NCBI RefSeq assembly: GCF_947504145.1
Contig: NZ_CANNGQ010000001.1
Location: 930,001 to 994,000 of the forward strand
Length of the DNA: 64,000 nucleotides
DNA from: an uncultured Microbulbifer sp.
GTDB lineage: Bacteria; Pseudomonadota; Gammaproteobacteria; Pseudomonadales; Cellvibrionaceae
Direction: 5' to 3'
Under the pieces are notes generated by a model. It did no database searches. It was not told where the DNA came from and was given only the letters and a program-made list of their open reading frames with translations. Every line of letters starts with the position of its first letter. Positions within the stretch are counted from its first letter, which is position 1. The position numbers were made by a program, and so were the translations under genes. Positions 54,192 through 63,711 of this stretch are shown here, in pieces.

Positions 54192-56533
54192 TCAGGCCTC
54201 CTGGTCTTGGGAGCATCAATTACGCTGGTACCGTACTTATTCTCTACGGCGCTGTATAGGTCTTTGCCGTCTGGGAAAGGATGCTCCAGCGGAGCTGTTT
54301 CAATAATTTTCTCAAGGCTTTCCAGTCGGGACTGGGCGTGCTTTAACTGGTTTTGCCACCCAATATTTCTGTGGGCTATTGGTTTGGCCTCAATGACATT
54401 TACTACGTCAACCATACGCTGCTTCAATTTTTCTAGCCGCTGTTGTTCTTCTGGTATGCCCGAACGGGTCAGATGGCGGCAATCGTAGCATTCAAGATGC
54501 TTGGGGCAAGGGTCAATGGTAAAGCTATTTACACAAAATCCAAAAGGGGTTGCATGTAGGCCGTCGGCCTCGGCAGAGAGATACTTAAAAGCCTCGTCAT
54601 CTCCCATTTCTTCCTGAATCTTGAGAAACTCATCTACGATCGGGCCGCGAATTCTTTTTGCCATAATCATCTGTAGGGTTTCTTGAGCTCTAGGAGCCAT
54701 AGAGTCGGCGCCTTTAGGTAGGTCGATGTGCGCAAGATCTTCCGCCAAGCTACGATGATCATATATGTAGCTTTGGGCGACGCTTCGCCGATTAAATCGC
54801 TTGGTAATAATTGTGTCAGCCACGCCGAGTCGGAAGAGCTCCGCATTTTGGAGGTGACGGAGTGAATGCGTGTTCAGCCTGAGAGATCGATCTTCGTCGG
54901 AATGGCCATAGCGGGAAAAAATGTTGTTCGCTTGTGCTCCTAGTTGCAAATGCAGGTCTGCGGTAGAGGCGCGCCCGACAGAAAAATACCTATTCACGTC
55001 CAGTATCCCTCCAGATCGCTCTTCGACAATGGCACGAATAGGCATCAAAAACATTAGTGCTTCAGGGCTCAGCCGGCCACCTTCATTTATTAAAAAACTT
55101 TTCGTTTCAGGTAGTTTCGTAGGCATACTGGATCTTATTAGAGATTCGGCATCACTCACATGAATAAACGCGTTCTTCCAGTCGATATTCCCAGTGAACG
55201 GCTCACCGCTTTCCCTCCGGATCGTAACTGGGAGGCGATTAAAGTATTTCGCGCAATTTTTAGATACACCGCTTATAGAAATTTCACGGATCTGATACTC
55301 GCGTATTTTATCTAGGTAAGACGGGTCAAATGTTTCTTTGTATTTGCTGACTAAGTTCTGGGGTAGTGATGAGTTGGATATCGAGAGGGCACCGGATAAT
55401 CGGCTATATATATCCCATGCGGGAGCCAGTGCGTCAGGTAGGAGCTCTGGCAGTAGCCGTCCAGTTGCAACCTGCAATCGCAATTTTTCTCGTAGGGGTT
55501 TAGTGAGTCTTTCCGCTTCACTCAAAGTTTCTAGTACTACGTCTTCGAATATAAGAGGCACATTTTGAATACTTTCGAAAAGAGTTACTCCCATCACATT
55601 TACATCGACAGCTTGTTTCTCCGCAAAATGCCTAATGTATAGAGAGCGAGCAATACCTCCTTTTTCGGCCAGGACTTCACGATCCCCCGTTAAATGTTCG
55701 ACCCAACGACACCAGTCAACAGGAAGCAATACATTCTCGCCAACCCGAAATCCACTGATGATGGCAAGTTTTATTTGCAAAAACCGAATCGAATCCACAA
55801 ACGTATTGGGTTTTTCAGTAAAAACAATACGAACCAACTCCCAAAATGCTTTCTCTTCTGGAAGTTTAGCTGAGCCTTTTCGTTCAGAAAGTTCGAATCT
55901 AACCTTGCTGGTGTTTCTGTAATTATTGTTACCTTGCTTTAGTTCTGAAACATTAATAGCGGAGTCTTCTTGGCCTTCGTATGCAGTACAAAACTTCTCT
56001 AAAGGCGATCGGTTAGAAATGTGTAAACTATCAATCAACGTTCGAATAACCATGATGATATTAGCGGCGACTTTACCCGACGACCCAAGTAAAAGCGCGA
56101 CGTTATATGCACTTTGTACCGTTTTAGGAGTAAGTTCCCAGGGTGCTTCGCTCCCAGCGCAGGTAGCTATTATTCTTAACGATCTTCCGATATTTACTAG
56201 TGCATGGTTTGGTTTGTTCCGCTTGATGAGGAGCTCGTTAAGCAAGGCAGCTTGGTAAAAATCGCGCCAATGGTCTGACATCGGTCCTGGTGAAATTGAT
56301 GATTCACCCCCCACCCCGCAAAGGAAATTAAAGATTTTTAAAGCCTTTGCATCATTCCCTAATGTCGAAAGCCAGAAGTAAGGTGGCGTTGCTAACCCGC
56401 AAATATCGGCCAAATCCCATCGCTCGGATTTCGGTACTCTCCCCTCAAGATCGAATGATAAATCCCAGCGAAGATCTTTAGATTTTGCTAGAGACTTTCC
56501 TTTATTAACGAATTTTCGATAGAAATTGTTCAT
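54188..56533 (-). CDS. ginC: large tyrosine recombinase (third gene of operon, GinC-like)
   Basis: 781 aa; LNTHSLRHLQNAELFRLGVADTIITKRFNRRSVAQSYIYDH; Cys motif CPKHLECYDCRHL. Confidence 0.6.
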   Translation of the reverse strand: MNNFYRKFVNKGKSLAKSKDLRWDLSFDLEGRVPKSERWDLADICGLATPPYFWLSTLGNDAKALKIFNFLCGVGGESSISPGPMSDHWRDFYQAALLNELLIKRNKPNHALVNIGRSLRIIATCAGSEAPWELTPKTVQSAYNVALLLGSSGKVAANIIMVIRTLIDSLHISNRSPLEKFCTAYEGQEDSAINVSELKQGNNNYRNTSKVRFELSERKGSAKLPEEKAFWELVRIVFTEKPNTFVDSIRFLQIKLAIISGFRVGENVLLPVDWCRWVEHLTGDREVLAEKGGIARSLYIRHFAEKQAVDVNVMGVTLFESIQNVPLIFEDVVLETLSEAERLTKPLREKLRLQVATGRLLPELLPDALAPAWDIYSRLSGALSISNSSLPQNLVSKYKETFDPSYLDKIREYQIREISISGVSKNCAKYFNRLPVTIRRESGEPFTGNIDWKNAFIHVSDAESLIRSSMPTKLPETKSFLINEGGRLSPEALMFLMPIRAIVEERSGGILDVNRYFSVGRASTADLHLQLGAQANNIFSRYGHSDEDRSLRLNTHSLRHLQNAELFRLGVADTIITKRFNRRSVAQSYIYDHRSLAEDLAHIDLPKGADSMAPRAQETLQMIMAKRIRGPIVDEFLKIQEEMGDDEAFKYLSAEADGLHATPFGFCVNSFTIDPCPKHLECYDCRHLTRSGIPEEQQRLEKLKQRMVDVVNVIEAKPIAHRNIGWQNQLKHAQSRLESLEKIIETAPLEHPFPDGKDLYSAVENKYGTSVIDAPKTRRPE

Positions 56534-58044
56534 TCCAGGTTACCAAGAATCGTAATGTTACTTGATCTTATCTCTTGCGCAATTTGCAATGCCGCCTCAA
56601 ACATCCGTCTTAATTGGGTATAGGCAGGGCTTTCTTCATTGAAGCGAGACGAGTTAGCGAACTCTTTGACAACCGGCCGCAAACTATCTACTACCGACTC
56701 ATGCACGGTCGCGTCCGATAATGGCAGGAATTTCCTGCATGTATAACAACTCATAACAGGGTTTTTCGAGCACATTGACTGTCCAATAGAGCAACTCCCG
56801 ATACCAGAAATAGGGACACCATGAGGGATCCCACCTATTTGCTCGTCTGGAGGGCGGCGCAGGAGGCTATTTTTATCAATAGTTCGAGTTCTAGCTACTT
56901 CTGCAACAGCGGAATAGACACTAGATATAGCAAGAGCCTGATTAACTCGCTCTGCTTGTGTTGGCGAGGTATCAAAGTAGACGTTGGCTGACAGTGTGGT
57001 AGCGTGCCCCATGAACTCAGATAGCGCAATGTGAGATATTCCGGCGTCCGCCAAGCGCTGTGCTGAAGTGTGCCGTAAATCAGTAGGACTCCAGCGTGTA
57101 CCGGTAATTTTTTCAGCAAGATCTCTTAGTGTTACCGACAGTCTCTTCGGAGGGAGATCGAAATATTTGTCTGTCGACTTAGTGCTCCCAGCTTTGTTTT
57201 GAAGGCGCCGAGCAGTGTACTCGATAAAAATTGGGCACCATTCGTATTTCACTCGCCGGGTTACCCTACGTTGTGCCTCACTGCCCCTTTGTTTGAGTAG
57301 AGGTATTGACAAATGTACCGTGCCATTTTCATATAAGCGGACATCAGTTGTCTTAATGCGCGCGATTTGCCCCGGCCTACACCCATATTGATGAGCAATG
57401 ATCAATATACAAGCGTCTCGAAGCTGCCTAGTTTTTTGACTCGCTGGCGCCGTTCCGACGGAGTCAGTAAGCTCATCTAAATAATCTATCAGCAATGACT
57501 GATGATCCAGGGGCAGAAAACACTCGCCCGATCGCACGTTTTTATAGATGTCGCGGGCGGGTGATTTTAATTGTGTGACATAAGGCCGCATTTCTGGCCG
57601 CCAGAATCCGGCGGACAAATTGCAAAGCGAATGAATCATTGTTCGAAGGCTGAGCGCGTAACCCCACGTCTGAGATGGTTGCACCTCATTAATCCAAAGA
57701 TCACGAAATTCTTCCGGACGTAATATTAACGCCTTAAGGAAATGTTCGGAATTTTTCAAAACCCCATTGCATACGGATGTTGCCCCAGAAGGGTCTAATC
57801 TCGAAAAAACATCTACTGCAACGTGCTTAAATATGGACTTCAGATCATAAGTAAGATCTTTGAATTCAAGGCGAACTTTCTCGCCATCAAACTGAATTTC
57901 CCAGCGATCAGAATACTCGGGGCCTTGGATCGAATGGAATTGTTCATAAAAATCATCGTAATATCGAAATGAACTGGGCAACCGTCCCAATTCAGTCGCA
58001 ATGACTGCAATTTTATCAGTAAATTCTGATGTCGAATGGATCAC
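56530..58044 (-). CDS. ginB: tyrosine recombinase (second gene, GinB/TnpB-like); GTG start overlapping upstream TGA
   Basis: GCRPGQIARIKTTDV; TDLRHTSAQRLADAGISHIALSEFMGHATTLSANVYFD; C-terminal Cys motif MSCYTCRKFLPL. Confidence 0.7.
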   Translation of the reverse strand: MIHSTSEFTDKIAVIATELGRLPSSFRYYDDFYEQFHSIQGPEYSDRWEIQFDGEKVRLEFKDLTYDLKSIFKHVAVDVFSRLDPSGATSVCNGVLKNSEHFLKALILRPEEFRDLWINEVQPSQTWGYALSLRTMIHSLCNLSAGFWRPEMRPYVTQLKSPARDIYKNVRSGECFLPLDHQSLLIDYLDELTDSVGTAPASQKTRQLRDACILIIAHQYGCRPGQIARIKTTDVRLYENGTVHLSIPLLKQRGSEAQRRVTRRVKYEWCPIFIEYTARRLQNKAGSTKSTDKYFDLPPKRLSVTLRDLAEKITGTRWSPTDLRHTSAQRLADAGISHIALSEFMGHATTLSANVYFDTSPTQAERVNQALAISSVYSAVAEVARTRTIDKNSLLRRPPDEQIGGIPHGVPISGIGSCSIGQSMCSKNPVMSCYTCRKFLPLSDATVHESVVDSLRPVVKEFANSSRFNEESPAYTQLRRMFEAALQIAQEIRSSNITILGNLE

Positions 58045-59258
58045 AGCTCTTTCCCTGAAATCGATCTGAGAGTCGCAAGCAGACGGTCGTAGTTTTCGTC
58101 CCACATATCTGCAGAATTCGACTCAAAATATGCTCGAGCGTAATGTCGTGGCATTGATGAAGCGGGTGACCATCCAAAAAACACCCGAAGCTTTTCGATT
58201 GCGACATCAAGATCGTCGCCAAGTAAAATATATCGACCTAATCGGTTTACTGCGCACGTATGTCGAAGGTCGTGTGCGCAAACGCCTGACAAACTTCGTG
58301 CTGCCAATGCATTCTTCGCTGAAGGTGACAAGTTTTTAGTAACCACTTCAAATACACGGTGAATTGATCGAAGGGAGAGTGGTTTATCTTGTTGTGAGCC
58401 AAACAAATAACCATGTGTTGTACCACGGCGGTAGTTGGCCAGAAAAATGTCCGAAACTAAAACGATTTCCTCACTAAGTGGTAACTGGCGCCGGGAGTGG
58501 GCGGTCTTCAGGCTAGGGGCATTGAAGCGACTATCCTCATCATCATAGGGGTTTTCGGCAATGTTCAACCAGTATTTTTCGCCTCCAGTGTCGACATCAA
58601 AATCAGACTTGATAGCGTCCGCTGGCAGAATAGCAATCTCACCACGTCGCAGGCCAAGGTGCAGCATCAGGAGAAAAATCAGGAAATTCCGCCACTTCAG
58701 CGCTTCATTTCGAAATGGGTTCCGTGAGGATGTCGGGGAGAAAATTTCATAGACTTCCTCTACTACCGCTACAGGTAATGCTCGAATAGGAGCTGGGGGT
58801 TTTGGTCGCGTAGGTGTCACCAAGGAATACAAGCGATCAAGTCTTATTAACCGGCTATGGATTTTTTCATAATCGTTCGCAGATGAAGCACTGAGGTGGC
58901 GCATAATATCGCGTACGAATGATTTCGCTGAATCCCATGTACGGTTGTTATTGATCTCACGTAGGTGTCCGTCATTTCTGAGGCTAGCTAGAAAACTACT
59001 CAGCGCCGATTCGAGCGCGGGCATATCTAGTTCAGAGAGCATTCGATCCAGAGCTCCTGATCCGTAGAGTCGATCAGTTACCTGATAGAACTTTTCCACG
59101 GCATAAAGATAATGGCCTCGCGTTGTGGAACCTATTTGAGCTTTCAAGACATCAGCCCACACAGTTGCCCAGAATCTAGGTAGGCCTAGCTCATCGACCA
59201 GTAGCCAACCTTTGGTCGACTTAGGAATATAGGACGTTCGAAGTTTAATGCATGCCAT
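58041..59258 (-). CDS. ginA: tyrosine recombinase (first gene, GinA/TnpA-like)
   Basis: LGLRRGEIAILPADAI; AHDLRHTCAVNRLGRYILLGDDLDVAIEKLRVFFGWSPASSMPRHYARAYFE. Confidence 0.7.
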   Translation of the reverse strand: MACIKLRTSYIPKSTKGWLLVDELGLPRFWATVWADVLKAQIGSTTRGHYLYAVEKFYQVTDRLYGSGALDRMLSELDMPALESALSSFLASLRNDGHLREINNNRTWDSAKSFVRDIMRHLSASSANDYEKIHSRLIRLDRLYSLVTPTRPKPPAPIRALPVAVVEEVYEIFSPTSSRNPFRNEALKWRNFLIFLLMLHLGLRRGEIAILPADAIKSDFDVDTGGEKYWLNIAENPYDDEDSRFNAPSLKTAHSRRQLPLSEEIVLVSDIFLANYRRGTTHGYLFGSQQDKPLSLRSIHRVFEVVTKNLSPSAKNALAARSLSGVCAHDLRHTCAVNRLGRYILLGDDLDVAIEKLRVFFGWSPASSMPRHYARAYFESNSADMWDENYDRLLATLRSISGKEL

Positions 59259-59341
59259 AGGCGGTGATGCTAGAGACCAAGACCAGGCGTTGGCAAGTGT
59301 TAGATTATATATCTACTAGGAGATATTCAGGTGCTGAACAA

Positions 59342-59371
59342 TTAGAATGCAACACTTCTAAAACGGCATTC
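59342..59371 (-). repeat. right inverted terminal repeat of the putative island
   Basis: TTAGAATGCAACACTT-CTA-AAACGGCAT; reverse complement of 7930-7958 apart from the spacer. Confidence 0.7.
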
Positions 59372-59399
59372 ACTTAACATAATCTATATTATGCGAAGT
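59372..59399 (-). other. dif: dif-like XerC/XerD recombination site
   Basis: Minus strand ACTTCGCATAA-TATAGA-TTATGTTAAGT versus E. coli dif GGTGCGCATAA-TGTATA-TTATGTTAAAT (22/28 identical; XerD arm 10/11). Confidence 0.75.
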
Positions 59400-59591
59400 C
59401 AAGGCGGGATGATTTAACTGTCAAGGCCCGGTGTGTAGCCCCGGCGTCCTATATGCCTAAACAATCTAAAAAAAAGTGACTTTTTTTGATTACAGACACT
59501 TACAAACTGTGACGCCCGTCACATTTTCGGGCACTTTGGGGGTTCAGTCCGGCGCCGTACTGATTCCAATATCAGATTAAGGACTCGAAAA

Positions 59592-60047
59592 ATGTATAAG
59601 AAACCAACAATTCGCGATGTGATGGAAATGGCGAACTTTATGGGCGTCAGTGAGCGCACTGCGCGCCGGTACCTGCAGAACCCCGCCTGTATGCCGGACC
59701 CGGAGCGCATGCTTTGGGATCTGCACTGCAATGGCCGCATTGTGCCGGAGAGCTGGCCCGGTATCCGTTTTCACGGTGAGCGCCTGGTGACCGATACGGA
59801 ATATACGCTGGCGTATGGGCAGGTTCAGCAGTACGCCTGGCACATCGACTGCCTGCAGCTGCTGCTACGGGATCTGGCGCGGCTCGGCCAGCGGGTGAAG
59901 GAAATCGAAGAAAGCCCGCGCCAGCAATTGCGCAAGCGCGACCGGGAAGCACTGGAAAAACTGCAGGCGGTAGAACAGCAGATGGAAAACGGGTTACCGG
60001 ATCTGGTGCGCCCGGCGCCAACCCGACACCGGGAATACGGCTGCTAA
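59592..60047 (+). CDS. phage-related DUF3653-like regulator
   Basis: FMGVSERTARRYLQNPACMPDPERMLWDLHCNGRIVPESWPGIRFHGERLVTDTEYTLAYGQVQQYAW. Confidence 0.55.
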   Translation: MYKKPTIRDVMEMANFMGVSERTARRYLQNPACMPDPERMLWDLHCNGRIVPESWPGIRFHGERLVTDTEYTLAYGQVQQYAWHIDCLQLLLRDLARLGQRVKEIEESPRQQLRKRDREALEKLQAVEQQMENGLPDLVRPAPTRHREYGC

Positions 60048-60178
60048 ACCGCTGCCGCGGTGGCTTTGCGCCATTCTTCCAGACTGATCACGCGGCGGCG
60101 AAAATCGACCATGAAGGCAACGAGCATCAGGGTTCCGATATCGCCGCCCGCTTGCAGAATTTGTAACAGTTCACCCAC
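60044..60178 (-). CDS. small phage protein (44 aa, GTG start), not in the supplied ORF list
   Basis: MGELLQILQAGGDIGTLMLVAFMVDFRRRVISLEEWRKATAAAV; overlaps the stop of the upstream gene. Confidence 0.5.
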   Translation of the reverse strand: MGELLQILQAGGDIGTLMLVAFMVDFRRRVISLEEWRKATAAAV

Positions 60179-60500
60179 GGCTCAGACTCCTTATTCCTTG
60201 AACCTTATCAATACCCAGTAGCGTCACGGTGATGGCGCCGACAATGGCCAGATACCATTCCGGTGCGGCCGCAAACAATTTAAAGCCCATGGCGGCATCT
60301 TCACGCAGCCACGGCACGTAACAGGCGACAGCCGGATAAAACCAGAAAATCACGATCAGGCGCCCGGTCCAGCCGGTAGCGCCGGCCTTCTGCAATTCGA
60401 TTTTCGCCGCGGTCTTTGCCTCGCCGATCTTCTGACGGTTTTCCATAAAACCGCTGATCAGGTTGACCAATGCAGGAACGATGGCGGTGAGCATACCCAT
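60171..60500 (-). CDS. holin-like phage membrane protein
   Basis: VNLISGFMENRQKIGEAKTAAKIELQKAGATGWTGRLIVIFWFYPAVACYVPWLREDAAMGFKLF...PEWYLAIVGAITVTLLGIDKV. Confidence 0.55.
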   Translation of the reverse strand: MGMLTAIVPALVNLISGFMENRQKIGEAKTAAKIELQKAGATGWTGRLIVIFWFYPAVACYVPWLREDAAMGFKLFAAAPEWYLAIVGAITVTLLGIDKVQGIRSLSRG

Positions 60501-60503
60501 AGC

Positions 60504-60773
60504 CTACTCCCCCGTCCCGAACCACACGGATTCCGCGTAGGTCGTGTCGCCGTCGCCAAACGGTGTAAACCACTCGATGGCGAGTTCCGACCCGGCAAAC
60601 CAGTGATTGAAGAAATTATCGAGCCGGTCCTCACCCACCAGCGCCTCAGCGCCCTGGTGCGCAAGATTGTCTTCACTGAGCGGGTTGAAGGCATTGCGGT
60701 TGCGCCAGAGGATGAAAGCACCGGCCAGCACCAGCAGTACCAACATCATGAGGCCATCCATTTTGAACTTCAT
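60504..60773 (-). CDS. small phage membrane protein
   Basis: N-terminal TM LMMLVLLVLAGAFILWRNRNAF; packed between neighbouring phage genes. Confidence 0.45.
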   Translation of the reverse strand: MKFKMDGLMMLVLLVLAGAFILWRNRNAFNPLSEDNLAHQGAEALVGEDRLDNFFNHWFAGSELAIEWFTPFGDGDTTYAESVWFGTGE

Positions 60774-61282
60774 ACGAAGGCGGCCCCCAGCGCGTAGTAG
60801 TTGCCGGCCACACGAGACCAGGTCGCGGGATCACCGCTGTTTCGGTCCGGGCGCACGTCAACGTGCACCATGTGGCCGGGCTTGGTATCGGTATAGACAC
60901 CTACGCCGGTAAATCCGACTTCACGGGCAATGTGCGCTGCGCGCTTTAGTTGATCAGTGGTGGTGATGTAGTTGCCGCCGACCGTGGGGAAAATGTCGAT
61001 CGCACGGACTTCGCCCCATCGGTCGATGTTGTGTTGACTGGTATCCCCTTCCCCGCCGTGCCGGCCAATACCGCCCTGCGCCGGGGAAATAATTACCGGT
61101 GCGCCCCAGCGCTCGCGGAACAGATCCAGTCTGGTCAGCAGATCCGCCGCCATGAGCGGATACCAGATGCCGAACTCTGACGGCTTGAAATACTGCAGTG
61201 TTGGTCGCGTCACGGTGCGGCCCCCTATTCCCAATACAGCCAGACCGGCCAGCGCGGCGACGGTGTAGGCGAGCGTTTTCAC
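60770..61282 (-). CDS. membrane-anchored M15-like peptidase (putative endolysin/virion peptidase)
   Basis: ADLLTRLDLFRERWGAPVIISPAQGGIGRHGG...SQHNIDRWGEVRAIDIFP...HMVHVDVRPDR. Confidence 0.65.
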   Translation of the reverse strand: MKTLAYTVAALAGLAVLGIGGRTVTRPTLQYFKPSEFGIWYPLMAADLLTRLDLFRERWGAPVIISPAQGGIGRHGGEGDTSQHNIDRWGEVRAIDIFPTVGGNYITTTDQLKRAAHIAREVGFTGVGVYTDTKPGHMVHVDVRPDRNSGDPATWSRVAGNYYALGAAFV

Positions 61283-62641
61283 TTAACCAAAGAACTCCGG
61301 CAGCAATTCAATCGAAACCGTTGCGCCATCCAGCACCGGGAAAGGATCGACAGACAATCCCCGCAACGCAAAACTTTCCGTGCCCGCGCCGATTTCTTTT
61401 TCATACGGCCCGGCGTCGTATCGGTATTTCGTTAAAAAATCGAGATACCCAGCACCGCCCAAAATATCCTCGATCCAATCACGCACCACCGCCGTTTCTC
61501 CGGCGTAGGGATAGGTCAAGGGCTTTTCAAACAGCGTGATCACTTTACGCCGCGCCGCCTCGCCCACCGGCTGCACATACAATTGCCCATAAGTGGTAAC
61601 AGTTGACGCCTCGCACACCCGGTATCCATACCCACTCTGTATTTTTGCCTGATAAAGGCCATCCCCGGAAAATACGCCCTGTGTCACAACAATCCGGTCA
61701 AGGTCGGCGCGACGCTCAACCACACCGCTCGGGGAAATTTTAAATACCTGATTAGCGCCGTTCCAAAGCAAATCACCAAAACCGGTCAGCTCACCACTAA
61801 CCGACGCGTTCGTCTCAACTCTCCAGTCCCCGCCCTCAAGGTCGCAACTTGTAATATCTTCAAAACGGTTCAGCGTATAAATGCGACCCTGATAGTAGTG
61901 CATACCACCACTAATACCGCCCTGCCAACCCAGAAAGTTGTCACCGGGCACCGCAATTTCCGTCGGCTGTGATTCCGAAATATGCATCCGGTATAGATTG
62001 TTCAGCCCCCGCATATATACCCAACCATCCGGGGTAATGGTACCGCCCAGCAAATCGCCAGACGGCTCAAACCACGTAGTTTCTGAGTCGTACACGCCCG
62101 CCGCGGAAGTCGGGCTAAAGGCTCTCCGCATCCCATCCTCATCAAAGGTATGGAATTTACCATCCCACCACACACACGCACCCTCACCGGGGATATCGTT
62201 GTCGCCGCCATCCCAAACTACGGTTCCGGTGGTAAAAGTCTGTTCCGCTAGCGACTCTATACCCACTTCCCTTTCCAGCTTCATGGGTAACGATAACGCC
62301 TCGCCCATGGTCGCCGTTTTCACAAACGCAGAAACACTCATTTCCCCGGAAACAATGATTTTTTCATAGTCACCGGTGCCGACCACGAACACGACGCGCT
62401 GCGCAAAATTAGCAGTGTTTTCGATCTCGAAGGTATCGAAGGCGGGTATATTCGGGTTGCCCAGACTGCGGTCAAATCGGCGCTTTTCGCCGGCTTCCAT
62501 GGTGACCGGATCACCGTTTACGATGACCCGAACCGGGAACGCGGCCTCGCGCAGAAAAATAAAATCCCCCGGCTTTTGCACCGGTTTACCTGCTTTGGGC
62601 CCGAGGTATACGGGCGCTTCACCGTGGGAAGATTGCGACAT
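61283..62641 (-). CDS. phage structural protein, possibly receptor-binding/spike
   Basis: 452 aa, repetitive beta-like sequence, in the structural gene block. Confidence 0.35.
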   Translation of the reverse strand: MSQSSHGEAPVYLGPKAGKPVQKPGDFIFLREAAFPVRVIVNGDPVTMEAGEKRRFDRSLGNPNIPAFDTFEIENTANFAQRVVFVVGTGDYEKIIVSGEMSVSAFVKTATMGEALSLPMKLEREVGIESLAEQTFTTGTVVWDGGDNDIPGEGACVWWDGKFHTFDEDGMRRAFSPTSAAGVYDSETTWFEPSGDLLGGTITPDGWVYMRGLNNLYRMHISESQPTEIAVPGDNFLGWQGGISGGMHYYQGRIYTLNRFEDITSCDLEGGDWRVETNASVSGELTGFGDLLWNGANQVFKISPSGVVERRADLDRIVVTQGVFSGDGLYQAKIQSGYGYRVCEASTVTTYGQLYVQPVGEAARRKVITLFEKPLTYPYAGETAVVRDWIEDILGGAGYLDFLTKYRYDAGPYEKEIGAGTESFALRGLSVDPFPVLDGATVSIELLPEFFG

Positions 62642-62643
62642 TT

Positions 62644-63129
62644 TTAGCCCTTAATCATTTTCTGCAGCACTGGTGACAGCAGCCAGAGTGCCGCCACGAT
62701 TGCAAAGTATTTCATCATCTGTTGACTGGTCTGCCCCGCCTCGCTGGTATTGGCGGCATTGAACGCGCCCAGGCTGGAATCCAGCGCTTGCGTCGTCATC
62801 TGGTAGAAATCCTGCTGGTTTTCACTCAGCTGCCCTACCGTTGCGGCGAGCGCATCCTGTGAAAAATCAATGGTCTGCCCGGCGAGTCCATAGCCCAACT
62901 CTAACGAGTCGGCCCCGTAGTCGAGCGCCGCCATAGATAATTCTTGCCCTGCGGCAATGGCTCCCATATCGGTTGCGGTAATCGACAGGTTGCCGGCCAC
63001 ATCACCGGTAACCCCTACCGCCCCCTCCGCCAGATCCAGTTCCGCATAGCGGTTGTCGGTATTGGTGGTGGTGTAGTCGTTGACCGTAGTCAGATTTTTG
63101 GTGGTTTTCTTACTGTCAAAAAAGCCCAT
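62644..63129 (-). CDS. phage virion-membrane-like protein
   Basis: 161 aa, single C-terminal TM YFAIVAALWLLSPVLQKMIKG. Confidence 0.45.
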   Translation of the reverse strand: MGFFDSKKTTKNLTTVNDYTTTNTDNRYAELDLAEGAVGVTGDVAGNLSITATDMGAIAAGQELSMAALDYGADSLELGYGLAGQTIDFSQDALAATVGQLSENQQDFYQMTTQALDSSLGAFNAANTSEAGQTSQQMMKYFAIVAALWLLSPVLQKMIKG

Positions 63130-63132
63130 AGA

Positions 63133-63360
63133 TCACCGCCTTTTTTTCAAAAACAGGAACACCAGTGCGACGGCGCCCAGAATAAACAGCGGATTGGTAA
63201 AGATTTTCTCGACAGCGCGCCCGGTGGCATTAGGGTTCGCAGAAACCCCAATGTTTTTGGTACCGGTGGCACTGTTGCTGGTGGTCGACGACTGATCAGT
63301 AACCCCAGAGGAGCCTGAAAAGCCGCCGCCACCCGTAGAAAGCAGAGAGGCCGGATTCAT
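63133..63360 (-). CDS. phage virion-membrane-like protein
   Basis: 75 aa, C-terminal TM PLFILGAVALVFLFLKKRR. Confidence 0.45.
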   Translation of the reverse strand: MNPASLLSTGGGGFSGSSGVTDQSSTTSNSATGTKNIGVSANPNATGRAVEKIFTNPLFILGAVALVFLFLKKRR

Positions 63361-63372
63361 CTAACGGCCCCC

Positions 63373-63675
63373 TTATGGCTTGAGCTTGCCGGTAAACCAC
63401 AGCAACCCCAGTATCAGCGCGGTTACCTGCAGAACGCCGGTATCCATCGTGACGCCGAAGATAGTCACGCGCCCGGTGTCCTGGCCATTGGTGGTCGGTC
63501 CAATGCTTTGCGCATTACCCACCGCCGATTGATCCGGCACACCACCGACACCGCCGGTCATACCGTTGTTTGGCTGCTGGACTGCAGGTGCCACACCCAG
63601 CTTTGCCAGTTCTTTTTGCTCGTAAACGTCAATTCCTTTTGAGACGACGTTTCCGAGATTATCCCAGAAGGACAT
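63373..63675 (-). CDS. phage virion-membrane-like protein
   Basis: 100 aa, C-terminal TM VLQVTALILGLLWFTGKLKP. Confidence 0.45.
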   Translation of the reverse strand: MSFWDNLGNVVSKGIDVYEQKELAKLGVAPAVQQPNNGMTGGVGGVPDQSAVGNAQSIGPTTNGQDTGRVTIFGVTMDTGVLQVTALILGLLWFTGKLKP

Positions 63676-63711
63676 AAGGCCCCCTCGTGCGGTTTGGCGA
63701 GGCCGCGCTGA

